Part shown: positions 1 through 8,535 of the stretch, one piece after another | Layout: the number at the start of each line of letters is the position of its first letter | Numbering within the stretch: position 1 is the first letter of the stretch | Source: Gemmataceae bacterium | GTDB lineage: Bacteria > Planctomycetota > Planctomycetia > Gemmatales > Gemmataceae | NCBI GenBank assembly: GCA_019752375.1 | Contig: JAIEMG010000216.1 | Coordinates: 1-32,131, forward strand | Direction of reading: 5' to 3' | Length of the DNA stretch: 32,131 nt | The notes under the pieces: generated by a model | Seen by the model: only the letters and a program-made list of their open reading frames with translations | The model's database searches: none | What the model was told of the DNA's origin: nothing | Program-made: the position numbers and the translations under genes

Positions 1-66
1 CCTCCAAGGGCGGCCAAGTGAACCTGAGGCGCTCAGGCCGCTCTGCCCTGCGCACAGAATGGACAG

Positions 67-558
67 CTACGCCAGGAGCCTTCCGTCACAGGATTGAGCA
101 AGACCATACAGGCGCGAACGAGTCCAAGACTCGCGCCAGATCTCCTTGCCAGTTTGCACATCCCAACGGCATAACGTGGCGGCCGCTGCCAGCCCAAACA
201 CGACCTTGCCATCGTCGGAGAATCGCACAGGAGAACACTCCCACGTCTTGGTTTTCCGTGGCACCCATTTCTGGTGATACAGTTCGCGCAATAGTTTGCC
301 ACTTGTCGCATCCCAGAAACAGACGGTACGGTCTTGGCCGCCTGAAGCCAGCATTTCGCCACCCGGGGAAAAAGCGAGCCCCCAAATCGCTTCCTCATGC
401 CCGCGCCATTCAAGGCCCCTTTTCTCTGTCCTGGCCTGCTTGCCTGCTCGAGTAGGGCTCTCCCTTCCAAAGAGCGGCATGCCTCCCCCGTTCTGGGGGA
501 AGAAGGGACTGGCAAGGATAAGTGCCAGGAACGAACGTCTTGACGAGGAACAATCCAT
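67..558 (-). CDS. WD40-repeat protein, 3' part broken or out of frame
   Basis: The start at 558 is chosen because AGGAG lies six bases before the ATG and the protein then opens with a leader. Residues 6-12 read SRRSFLA, close to the twin-arginine consensus, followed by a hydrophobic stretch to about residue 20, so export by Tat is likely. Two WD40-type blades follow: 'WRGHEEAIWGLAFSPGG' from residue 51 with 'FWDATSGK' near 81, then 'VRFSDDGK' at 111 with 'RWDVQTGKEIW' near 131. The frame stops at 67-69 in the middle of a third blade, just after 'CDGRLLA'. In the next frame the sequence stays open to the window edge and starts with a plausible continuation (VAVHSV). A one-base deletion near position 70, or a sequencing error, would explain this. 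WD40 propellers need about seven blades, so the stop is unlikely to be the natural end. Function unknown; it follows the cadherin-like gene by 77 bp. Confidence 0.7.
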   Translation of the reverse strand: MDCSSSRRSFLALILASPFFPQNGGGMPLFGRESPTRAGKQARTEKRGLEWRGHEEAIWGLAFSPGGEMLASGGQDRTVCFWDATSGKLLRELYHQKWVPRKTKTWECSPVRFSDDGKVVFGLAAAATLCRWDVQTGKEIWRESWTRSRLYGLAQSCDGRLLA

Positions 559-635
559 GTTGGCTCCTGATACCGCTTGTGTCTGCCTACACAAGCCGCT
601 ACAAAATCGACAGCCGACCTGCCACTTTATTTATC

Positions 636-3224
636 TCATCCCTTGCGCGACCTAAACTTGTTTTGCGTTATCAGTTCGTTATAGGTAGAGCCCTTAATGT
701 TCTCCTGCACAGGTGAGCGGATCGTCGCATCCCATCCGTTAGGGACCGCAATCCTCTGGGCATCGCGACTAGGCGTCCAAGGGAGATTGGCTTTTGAGGT
801 ATCGAATGTTCCTGAGCCATTGAATACCCAATTGACCGTGGCCTCCCTGAAGTACCGCACGTCGTTGGCGTTACGCGGCTGATCGTCGGTCGTGCGTGCA
901 GCCACGTCCAAAGTGAAATTGAGCTTAATTTCGACCTTGTCCAGGATGCCGCCCGCGAATTCTGCGTGGAATCCCACTCTGGGCTCGTCCTGATCGGCGA
1001 TCTCCTTTGAGTTCTTCTCTGCAGTCGCGTTGAAAAAGGTAGAAGTATCGCTCACCGTGTAAAACGGCTGCCCATTTCCGTTATTGTCCAGGACGTCTTT
1101 GCGTGAGTCCACATCGTTAATGAGGATTTGTTTGGGCTTGCTGTCGTATTGACCTTGCATTTGGACCACGTCCACATGTTGGATAAAGCCCACATGGATG
1201 TACTCCACTCCGGTGTTGGCCTTGCCATTTACGGTAGGGCCAACAAGTGTCACAAGGGCACGCCACTCCAGTCCTGGGGACAAGAATTTTGTCCGATTGG
1301 CGTTCTGTTGACCACTTCCCGAGAGAATTAGCTTGGCGGGAGCGCTCTTAAACCCCTCACCATCGACGATGAGAGGTTCCAGCTTCGTTGCAGCGTCGGT
1401 TGGAGTACCCGGTTTGATGGCCACGCCAGCATCAAAAGCGTTGGTTAACTGATCCGCGGGCCTCGCTGCCGCCGGGGTCTTTACATCGACTTGAACGACG
1501 TAGATCGAAAACGGCTTGGAAATGAATTCCTTGACGATTTCTTTACCGTTCTCCATCATCTTGATGCTGTATTGCGCGCGAAGGATTACCACGCCGGGCT
1601 TGTTGGCAAAGTCCACATCGATACCAAATCCGATCTGCTTATTTGCAAGAGTCGGGTGAAGCCAACGGCTTTCCTTCCCTGCCGTAGCGACACCGGAGGG
1701 GTCATCGATCAGCCACTTGACTCCCGTGACCTGCTGCGGGTCAACACCACCAGGAATGCTATCGAAGAACACCGCATAGTCGTAGCGCGAGTTGCCGGGG
1801 ACGACGCCCGTCGTATCGTTGTTACCCCGATCGAAGCCGGGTCCTTGAGTGAACTCGACCTCCTGGCGCGCCTTGTCCATTACCATCAACAGGACCGTAG
1901 CTAGCGTGGTTTTTCCCGAATTGGTGTCTCGAACTTCGTAGGTGAACGAGTCCGGCCCCTTGTAGCCCTGTTTTGGCGTGTACGTGAAGGTTCCGTCGGG
2001 CAAGAAAACAAGGGTGCCGTGGGCCGGAAGGAGGGGCTCTGCATCTTGCGCCGCTACCTCCGCACGGAGCGCATCGCCCTCCGGATCGAAATCATTGGCC
2101 AGAACCCCTTGGGATGTCAGGGAGATCGTCAGCGTCTGATTCTTGACGAGCACGTACTCGTCATCCTTCGCCACGGGTCCCTGGTTTGGTCCACTCACCG
2201 TGACTGTGAAAATTTGCTCGTCGAACAGGTTCGGGTTCCTGTCATCCGCGACACGCACCGTCACGCCAAACGTGCCGGGCGCTTGATCCGGTGTCGGCGT
2301 CCACGCGAACATACCGCTCGTCGCCCCGATGGACGCCCCCACCGGCGCATTCCCATCCAGGCTGAACGTCAATCCGTTGGCCGGCAAATCTGGATCGCTC
2401 GCCGTCGCCGTGAAGCTCAGCGTCTGCCCCACCGCCACCGTCTGGTCCGCAATCGGATCGAGCACCGGCGCCGCGTTCACTTCTCGGACCGTCACCGCGA
2501 ACGTCTGACTCGCGCTCAGGGCGGGCGAGCCGTCATCCGTCACGCGCACGGTAATCGCGTACACCCCCGGCCCTTGCGCCTCCGTCGGCGCGAACGTGAA
2601 GACGCCGCTGGCGGCGTCAATCGCCGCTCCCGCCGGCGCCCCCGCGTCGAGGCTGTAGGTCAAGCCGTTCGCCGGCACGTCGGTGTCGGTCGCCGTGACA
2701 GTGAAGCGGAGCGTACCGCCCTCATCGACGTTCCGGTCCGCGACCGCGCCCAGGACCGGCGTCCCATTGACCTCGTAGACCGTGACGGTCACCGATTCCT
2801 GGTCCGACAGGGCTGGCGACCCACTGTCGGTCACCTGCACGCTGAACGTGTAGACGCCGGGGCCTTCGGCTTCGCCGGGCGCCAGGGCAATCGCGCCGTC
2901 ACCGCTGCCGATGCTGGCCCAGGCGGGCGCGCCGACGAGGGTGTAGGTCAACGTCTGCCCCGGGTCGGGGTCGGTCGCCCGGGTAATGATGGTGATCTGG
3001 CTGGACTCGTCCATCGCCTGGTTGGCGATGGCAGCGAGATTTGGCGGCTGGTTCGAGGGCGGCACGATGATGGCCGGCACGTCGCGCGCCTCGAGTCGTT
3101 CAAACCCCGGCCGGTAGGAGCGGCTTTTCAGCCGGGCAGGCGGACGAATTACGTGTAGGGGGGGGGAAGATACATCACGTCGCCGGCGCAGGCAATGGAG
3201 GAAGAAGGTCCAGTCCATGGGCAT
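636..3224 (-). CDS. Large secreted protein with cadherin/He_PIG-like repeats
   Basis: The frame is open from a TTG at 3257, but ATG at 3224 (or 3218) fits better because the typical planctomycete N-terminus starts there: a short basic region, then FERLEARDVPA at residues 41-51, a motif known near the N-terminus of many large planctomycete surface proteins. No strong ribosome binding site is visible for any of these starts. Three putative-Ig/cadherin-like repeats of about 95 residues follow (roughly 59-148, 149-245, 246-342), each with a VDEGG- or VAVGQ-type opening, 'LTYSLDAGAP'-like centre and 'GVYxxTVRVTDDGSP' core. A fourth domain (about 343-445) has the pattern VLANDFDPEGD ... GTFTYTPKQGYKGPDSFTYEV of Big_9/cadherin-like tandem domains. 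The remaining 415 residues match nothing I recognise, and their coding sequence looks less GC-rich than the repeats. Probably a cell-surface or extracellular adhesion protein. Confidence 0.85.
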   Translation of the reverse strand: MPMDWTFFLHCLRRRRDVSSPPLHVIRPPARLKSRSYRPGFERLEARDVPAIIVPPSNQPPNLAAIANQAMDESSQITIITRATDPDPGQTLTYTLVGAPAWASIGSGDGAIALAPGEAEGPGVYTFSVQVTDSGSPALSDQESVTVTVYEVNGTPVLGAVADRNVDEGGTLRFTVTATDTDVPANGLTYSLDAGAPAGAAIDAASGVFTFAPTEAQGPGVYAITVRVTDDGSPALSASQTFAVTVREVNAAPVLDPIADQTVAVGQTLSFTATASDPDLPANGLTFSLDGNAPVGASIGATSGMFAWTPTPDQAPGTFGVTVRVADDRNPNLFDEQIFTVTVSGPNQGPVAKDDEYVLVKNQTLTISLTSQGVLANDFDPEGDALRAEVAAQDAEPLLPAHGTLVFLPDGTFTYTPKQGYKGPDSFTYEVRDTNSGKTTLATVLLMVMDKARQEVEFTQGPGFDRGNNDTTGVVPGNSRYDYAVFFDSIPGGVDPQQVTGVKWLIDDPSGVATAGKESRWLHPTLANKQIGFGIDVDFANKPGVVILRAQYSIKMMENGKEIVKEFISKPFSIYVVQVDVKTPAAARPADQLTNAFDAGVAIKPGTPTDAATKLEPLIVDGEGFKSAPAKLILSGSGQQNANRTKFLSPGLEWRALVTLVGPTVNGKANTGVEYIHVGFIQHVDVVQMQGQYDSKPKQILINDVDSRKDVLDNNGNGQPFYTVSDTSTFFNATAEKNSKEIADQDEPRVGFHAEFAGGILDKVEIKLNFTLDVAARTTDDQPRNANDVRYFREATVNWVFNGSGTFDTSKANLPWTPSRDAQRIAVPNGWDATIRSPVQENIKGSTYNELITQNKFRSRKG

Positions 3225-3228
3225 CCAA

Positions 3229-3669
3229 TCAGGTTGCGGGACGACGGTGGTCGACAACGGAACAGGACACGGGCATGGTCGCCGGATCGGGGTAGCATGT
3301 CCACCGCGATTCCCTTGAAGATCGGAAGAACGGCCGCTTGCGTCGGCCCACCAATTTCACACCCGTGCCATCGGGTTCAGGCCATCCAGCGAGCGGAGCA
3401 TTTCGTGGAACGCTCCGTCGTCGAGGACCGGTGTTACACCACGGTCGAGCGTTACTGGCCCAGCTCGATCCATCGATCCACATCAGCTCTTCGAAGCCCT
3501 CGTTGACGGCATCGGTCGCCAGCCGATTACGCGCCTGATCGACCGCCGCTTGCCCATAGTAGCGGCGAACCGTGTAGCCATTCGTTTCCAGTTGCCGCAA
3601 CGCCAGCTCGCAATGCGGCTCGACGTTATGATGAATCGGCACCAGGATGATGCAGCGTGCGTTATCCAC
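3229..3669 (-). pseudogene. Truncated second copy of the adjacent glycosyltransferase
   Basis: A GTG at 3669 overlaps the TAA of the intact copy (GTGGATAA), as in a coupled pair. For the first 67 residues the product is a paralogue of its neighbour: about 47 of 67 positions are identical by hand count, ending at the shared 'FEELMWIDG'. Homology then stops abruptly at about 3469, inside the expected DxD region. The rest of the frame, to a TGA at 3229, is arginine-rich and shows nothing of the missing two thirds of the enzyme. The segment 3365-3378 shares a dispersed-repeat core (GTGCCATCGGGTTC) with the region upstream of the amidohydrolase gene, which suggests that repeat DNA replaced the 3' part. 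I read this as a tandem duplication that was later truncated and is unlikely to be functional. Confidence 0.65.
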
Positions 3670-4372
3670 CGGCCGGACTCCCGCTGGGTGGAGCAAACGT
3701 GAGTGTATACGTCTCGTGCTTGCCCACGCGCTCGCCCAGGTCTTCCCAGCTATACCCGTAGACGCCGATGTGCTGCAGCCGGATCGTCGTGTCGGCGACG
3801 ATCTTGTACCCGCTCCGTCTTGCCCGCTCGCAAAACGCATAATCGCATCCCAGATAGCGGGGCGGACGATTTTCCTCCGGCACGAGCATCGGCAGGAAGT
3901 AGGGCACGACCAGCCGGTTCTCCTGGTCGCACGTCGGCAGTTCTTCATGCTTCTGCACGTCCAGGTAAACCTGACGATGCGTCAGCAGGAAGCCGGTGGC
4001 GGCATAGCGAATCTCCAGCAGGCCGCCCTCCTTGCCGAAGACGAGCTGCTTCGTCTCGGGGAAAACCAAGGACGACAGGTTCCGATGCACCTTGGTGGGG
4101 TACATCCCGCAGACAATCGGCAAGCCATGCGAGCGCAGGCGATCGACGGAGGCCGGCTCGAAGGCAACGTCGCCGTCGATCCACATCAACTCTTCGAAAC
4201 CGGCCGCCAACGCTTCGGTGGCCATACGGTTGCGGGCACGGTCCACCGCGGGCGAGCCAAAATGCCGGCGGACGGCGTAGCCTCGCGTCTCGAGCTGGCG
4301 CAACGAGAGTTCGCAATGCGGCTCGATGTTGTAATGCACCGGAACGAGAATGACGCACTTGCGGTTGTCCAT
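3662..4372 (-). CDS. Small GT-A type glycosyltransferase
   Basis: The product is 236 residues from the ATG at 4372, which shares its A with the TGA of the upstream amidohydrolase gene (TGATG); GGGGA lies 9-13 bases before it. This arrangement implies translational coupling. The N-terminus 'CVILVPVHYNIEPHCELSLRQLE' resembles a GT2-like Rossmann start, although it lacks the usual PxYN-E motif. 'RARNRMATEAL' precedes 'EELMWIDGDVAF', in which D66-G-D68 is the likely DxD metal/nucleotide-sugar site. The C-terminal half has 'YLGCDYAFCERARRSGYKI', a common acceptor-side motif (EDxxFCxRA) of GT2-like enzymes. No membrane segment is seen, so it is probably cytoplasmic or peripheral. Acceptor and donor are unknown. 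A truncated duplicate follows immediately downstream. Confidence 0.8.
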   Translation of the reverse strand: MDNRKCVILVPVHYNIEPHCELSLRQLETRGYAVRRHFGSPAVDRARNRMATEALAAGFEELMWIDGDVAFEPASVDRLRSHGLPIVCGMYPTKVHRNLSSLVFPETKQLVFGKEGGLLEIRYAATGFLLTHRQVYLDVQKHEELPTCDQENRLVVPYFLPMLVPEENRPPRYLGCDYAFCERARRSGYKIVADTTIRLQHIGVYGYSWEDLGERVGKHETYTLTFAPPSGSPAGG

Positions 4373-7300
4373 CACTTGGTCCCCAAGGGTGCGCGGCCTT
4401 CCTTGACCTCTTTTAATCGTTCCAGGCAGCGATCGTAAAGCCGAGATTGCTTGCTCGCCGGCTCCAGCGGCCGGCCGTCGATGAAGACGGACAATACTTG
4501 CGTGGAGGCTTGCAGGATGTCGCCATTTGCCAGAACCAGGTTGGCGCGTTTGCCGGTCTCGATGCTGCCGAGCTGATCGGCCACGCCCAGGATCTGGGCG
4601 GGGAAGAGCGTCACGGCCTTGATGCCGATTTCCGGCGGCAAGCCGTAAGAAACCGCCATTGCCGCTTCGTACGGCACGTTGCGGGTGTTGCTGCCGCCGG
4701 AAGAGCGGATGCAGAAGCGGACGCCGGCTTCGTGCAACTTGGCGGCGCAGCTGAATGGCGAATCGTAGGGATCGTAGCTCTCTTGCGGCATCGTCAGCAC
4801 CGGGCCGAGGATGACCGGCACGTCGCGCTTCTTCAGTTCATCGACCACTTTCCAGGCGTCGATCGCTCCAGAGAGGACCACCTTGAGCTTGAGCTCTTCA
4901 GCAAGCTTGAGTGCCTCGACGATCTCCGGCTTGCGGTGCGCCTGAATGATGACCGGCTTGAGTCCGCGGGCATAGGGCACCAGTGCTTCCAGGCGCGGAT
5001 TGGCCGGACGGTCGGGCGACTGCTTGCGTGCGTCGTCGTGGGCCAGCGCCTGCTCGAACAACTCCTTCATCCGACGGACCTTTTCTTCGCGCTGCTTCTT
5101 GGCGATGGCCCGGCCGACACGCGGCATGGTCGGATCGCCGGTGATGACGGGGAACGGCGCCGGGAAATCGATGTGCAGCGCCAGCGGATCGATGACGGCC
5201 ATTTCCTTCGGCACCCAGCCGGCCAGATTGATCAGGCAGCTTTGACCGGCGACGATGTTGCCGATGGGCCGAGTGACCACGCTGGTGACGCCGTTGGCCC
5301 GCGTGACCGGGATCAGCTCCGAATCGGGGTTGATCGCCACGCTGGCACGCAGGTCCGGCTGGAAGTCGCCGCCCTCGGCAAAGTCGTGTGTCTCGCGTGC
5401 GGAGCCCAGCTCGGTCAGGCCGATGATGGTGCCGGCGTCGATCATGCCGGGGTAGAGGTGCAGGCCAGTGCCGTCAACCTTCGTGTGCTGAGCGGAAGGC
5501 AGAAAACCATTCGGCACGTCCTTGACGAGCTGCTTGATCTTGCCGTCCTCGATGACGACCGCGCCAAACTTCTGCGGCCCGCCCTGGGGCACGTGGACCG
5601 TGGCATTGACGATGACGTAGCGGCCATTCGGATTGCGCGGAATCGGCTTGAAGTCCGCCACCGGCTTGGCCGGCGCGGGTGCAGCGGACGCGACGGCGGT
5701 CAGCTTCTCCGTGCGCTGGAAATAGACTTCGCCTTCCACCAGCGTCATTTCGACCCGTGCGTAGCTGTTGAGCGGATGGCCACTGAAGATCGCCAGGTCC
5801 GCGTCCTTGCCCACTTCGATCGAGCCGATGCGCTTGTCCAGGCCGAGCTGCTTCGCGCCGTTCAGCGTGATGGTCTTGAGCGCCTCGGTCTCGCTCATGC
5901 CACCGTACTTGATGCACTTGGCGGCTTCCTGGTAGAGATGGCGCACCAGCTCATTGCTGTCCGACTTCAGGCAAACGGTGGCGCCGGCTTCGTGCAGCAG
6001 GGCGCTGTTGAAAGGAATGGCGTCGTAGGCCTCGATCTTGTAGGCCCACCAGTCAGAGAAGGTGGAGCAACTGGCGCCGTGCTCGGCGATCTCCGGGGCG
6101 ATCTTGTAGCCTTCCAGGACGTGTTGCAGCGATTTCACCTTGAAGCCGAAGCGATCGGCCGTGCGCAGGAGCATGAGGATCTCGTCGGAGCGATAGCAAT
6201 GGCAATGAACGCGCAGGTCGCTCTTGAGCACGTCCACCAGGGCCTCCAGGCGCAAGTCCCGGCGCGGTTCGGTCGCCGTGCGGCCAGCTGCCTGCGCCTT
6301 GGCGTAGTCCTCCCAGCCCTTGCGATAGGCCCGCGCTTCGGAGAAAGCGCGGATCAAGACGGCCTCGACGCCGAGCCGCGTGTTGGGGAAGCGTCCATCG
6401 GTGCGCTTGACGTTCTCGCCCAGCGCGAACTTGACGCCGCGAGGCGCGTCGGCGATCACGAGTTCGCCGGCGGATTTGCCGTACTTGAGCTTGATGACCG
6501 CATCCTGTCCGCCGATCACGTTGGCACTGCCATGCAGCAGGCGAGCCGTGGTGACACCGCCGCCCAGGGAGCGGTAGATCTGCACGTCCTCGCTGTCGAT
6601 CACGTCGCGGACACGGACTTCGGGCACCATCGAAAGCGAGAACTCGTTGACGCCGCCGGCGATGGCGAAGTGCGAATGCGTGTCGATGATCCCCGGCATG
6701 ACGAACAGCCCCGCCGCATCGATGACGACGACGCCATCGGGAGCGGCAAGGCCCGCGCCGATCTTCGCGATCTTGCCGTCCTTCACCAGCACGTCGGTCT
6801 TCGGCAGCGTGCCATTGGCGACGGTCAACACCGTGGCGCCGCGGAGCAGCACGTTGCCGCCAGTGCGGAGGCTCGGCTTGCGGTCGGCTTCCAGCTCGGT
6901 CGCCTGCTCGGTCGCGGGCTTCTTCGGCTCCTCCTTCTTGGGCTCCGGATCGGGCTTCTTCTTCGGCTTGGCCTCGTACTCGAAGCGCACGCCGTCAACG
7001 AAGGCGTAGCGTACCTGTGTTTCGGCGAGATGGAAGTCGCCGTCGGTGACCACGAGATGAGCCGCCTTACCCGCCGCGACGGTGCCGAGCTGCTTTTCGA
7101 CGCCCAGCATTTGGGCTGCATCGATCGTCAGGGCCCGCAGCGCTGCATCGGCGGAAAGTCCCTCGCCGATCATCTTGCGGAGCTGCTCGCGGAACTTGTC
7201 CGGACCGGCAAGTCCCTGACTGCTCCAGGCGAAGGCGATGCCGGCTTTCTCCAGGCGGCCCGCGTTGGCCAGCGCGTCCTTCTGGCGGCGCTGGCGGTCC

Positions 7301-8298
7301 TCCTTCACCCGCGCCGGAACGGCCTGCTCCGATTCCGGCGTCGGCGTATCGGAGGTGTCGAGGCGCAGGATCACCGGCACCTGCTTCTCGCGCAGCCGGT
7401 CGGCCGACTTCCAGGCGTCGCGGCCGCCGTAGATGATCGGCCGCAACCGAAATTCACCGGCGAAGTCAAGTGCGCGCTCGATGGCATCGCGCGAATCGGC
7501 CTCAAAGACCATCGGCACCTTGCGTTCCAGGGCATTGCCGAGCGCTTCCATCGCGGAGTCGGTCGGCGGCCGGCGACCCACCCGGCCACTCTTTTCGTGG
7601 GCGGCCCACTGACGCTTGTAGAGCCCCGCATCGAGCAGCGCTTGCCGGCTATGAGCCACGATGCCCATCAGAGCTCGGGGATACTCGGCGCCGGTAGCGC
7701 GAAACGCGGCGTGCTGGGCCACGGGCGACTTCAACATTGCGTCGCGCGGCGGCGCACCACTGAGGCTCACCAGGGCGCTCTGGCCGACAAAGATGCCGCC
7801 GTCCGGCGCGATCAAGTGAGCGGTGACACCCTGGCGCCGCCAGGAATCGGTCTGATCGCTGTCGGCCTTGAGCGCCGTGGCAACGACGAATTCCGGGGTC
7901 AGCCCCTTGCGATTGTCCGGGCGCGTCGCCGCCAACGCTTCGCTGGCAATATCAACCGGTTCCGGCGGCCCGCCTTCGGAACGACGCAGGGTCGTATCGT
8001 ACCCCCAGTGGCTGAGCGCATCGACAAAGCCGGCGTAGACCGTCAGGTTGGTCCCGTCGATGACGATCGCATCGGCGGGCGCCTTCGCGTCCGCGCCGAC
8101 GGCTTCGATGACGCCGTCGCGAATGACGACCGTCGCTTTCGGCAGGATTTTGCCCGGCTCGGTCACCACACGGGCATCGCGAATCGCGAACACCGTCGGC
8201 TTCGGGGCGGAATGAAGAGCATCACCACAGAGGCACAAAGAGCACAAAGGAAGGCCAAAAAGGACGGTAAAGAGAACGAACTTCAGCTTCCGGGTCAT
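4372..8298 (-). CDS. Exported protein of three fused amidohydrolase modules
   Basis: The ATG at 8298 is preferred over upstream in-frame codons (the frame is open to 8475) because AAAGGAA precedes it and a signal peptide begins there (MTRKLKF, then a hydrophobic run ending near CLCGDALHS). The protein is 1308 residues. Module 1 (about 30-440) resembles imidazolonepropionase-like proteins but has 'GFVDALSHWGYD' in place of the HxH metal motif. A Lys/Pro/Glu-rich linker lies at about 443-475. Module 2 (about 477-880) is complete: THSHF with H541 and H543, HCHC with H698 and H700, and D780 in KSDSNE, the usual binuclear or mononuclear metal ligands. Module 3 (about 888-1285) again lacks HxH ('GMIDAGTIIG'). 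So one catalytic module appears to be flanked by two degenerate ones. Its substrate is unknown; a cyclic amide, dipeptide or similar is possible for the family. It is translationally coupled to the glycosyltransferase that follows. Confidence 0.85.
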   Translation of the reverse strand: MTRKLKFVLFTVLFGLPLCSLCLCGDALHSAPKPTVFAIRDARVVTEPGKILPKATVVIRDGVIEAVGADAKAPADAIVIDGTNLTVYAGFVDALSHWGYDTTLRRSEGGPPEPVDIASEALAATRPDNRKGLTPEFVVATALKADSDQTDSWRRQGVTAHLIAPDGGIFVGQSALVSLSGAPPRDAMLKSPVAQHAAFRATGAEYPRALMGIVAHSRQALLDAGLYKRQWAAHEKSGRVGRRPPTDSAMEALGNALERKVPMVFEADSRDAIERALDFAGEFRLRPIIYGGRDAWKSADRLREKQVPVILRLDTSDTPTPESEQAVPARVKEDRQRRQKDALANAGRLEKAGIAFAWSSQGLAGPDKFREQLRKMIGEGLSADAALRALTIDAAQMLGVEKQLGTVAAGKAAHLVVTDGDFHLAETQVRYAFVDGVRFEYEAKPKKKPDPEPKKEEPKKPATEQATELEADRKPSLRTGGNVLLRGATVLTVANGTLPKTDVLVKDGKIAKIGAGLAAPDGVVVIDAAGLFVMPGIIDTHSHFAIAGGVNEFSLSMVPEVRVRDVIDSEDVQIYRSLGGGVTTARLLHGSANVIGGQDAVIKLKYGKSAGELVIADAPRGVKFALGENVKRTDGRFPNTRLGVEAVLIRAFSEARAYRKGWEDYAKAQAAGRTATEPRRDLRLEALVDVLKSDLRVHCHCYRSDEILMLLRTADRFGFKVKSLQHVLEGYKIAPEIAEHGASCSTFSDWWAYKIEAYDAIPFNSALLHEAGATVCLKSDSNELVRHLYQEAAKCIKYGGMSETEALKTITLNGAKQLGLDKRIGSIEVGKDADLAIFSGHPLNSYARVEMTLVEGEVYFQRTEKLTAVASAAPAPAKPVADFKPIPRNPNGRYVIVNATVHVPQGGPQKFGAVVIEDGKIKQLVKDVPNGFLPSAQHTKVDGTGLHLYPGMIDAGTIIGLTELGSARETHDFAEGGDFQPDLRASVAINPDSELIPVTRANGVTSVVTRPIGNIVAGQSCLINLAGWVPKEMAVIDPLALHIDFPAPFPVITGDPTMPRVGRAIAKKQREEKVRRMKELFEQALAHDDARKQSPDRPANPRLEALVPYARGLKPVIIQAHRKPEIVEALKLAEELKLKVVLSGAIDAWKVVDELKKRDVPVILGPVLTMPQESYDPYDSPFSCAAKLHEAGVRFCIRSSGGSNTRNVPYEAAMAVSYGLPPEIGIKAVTLFPAQILGVADQLGSIETGKRANLVLANGDILQASTQVLSVFIDGRPLEPASKQSRLYDRCLERLKEVKEGRAPLGTK

Positions 8299-8338
8299 CT
8301 GGGAATTTCCTTTGTGTTCTTTATGCCTTTGTGGTGAT
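8221..8338. repeat. Inverted repeat (32-bp arms) spanning an RBS and start codon
   Basis: The arms are 8221-8252 and 8307-8338. They differ at three positions only, one of which would be a G-U pair in RNA, and they are separated by 54 bp. In the mRNA of the amidohydrolase gene the 5' arm contains the ribosome binding sequence AAAGGAA, the start codon at 8298 lies in the loop, and the 3' arm encodes signal-peptide residues reading PLCSLCLCGD. The core resembles the CACAAAGG / CACAGAGGCAC type dispersed repeat found in several bacterial phyla (recalled, not searched). It could act as a translation-limiting hairpin, or be simply a pair of inserted repeats. Confidence 0.75.
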
Positions 8339-8351
8339 TCATTGCAGACGA

Positions 8352-8365
8352 GTGCCATCGGGTTC
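8352..8365. repeat. Dispersed repeat core shared with 3365-3378
   Basis: GTGCCATCGGGTTC is present exactly at 3365-3378 and 8352-8365, with weaker similarity over about 40 bp around it (CGCTGG on one side, a GT(G/C)TG(A/C)AAT-like stretch on the other, read on the minus strand). It is probably a relic of one dispersed non-coding element. The rest of the divergent gap up to 8535 shows no clear promoter or RNA. Confidence 0.4.
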
Positions 8366-8535
8366 GGGCTGCACCCAGCGTAATGCAACGTGCCTGGAAA
8401 CTCAAACACCTGGGCTGCATTGTAGTCGCGCGCCGGCAGCGCCGCCGTAACTGCCGACTGTTGACGGCGAGCCACGGTGGATTGTCAGTCGCCGGTTCTC
8501 AGCTAGACTGAAAGAAACCACCGAGAACCACGAAA

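Noticed and set aside
3225..3257. TTG 3257 as start of the cadherin-like gene
   Set aside because: No ribosome binding site, and the extra 11 residues overlap the tail of the truncated glycosyltransferase frame; ATG 3224 or 3218 fits the usual N-terminus.
4447..8337. 1296-residue plus-strand open frame
   Set aside because: It is antisense to the amidohydrolase gene, which has clear catalytic motifs; long antisense frames are expected at high third-position GC.
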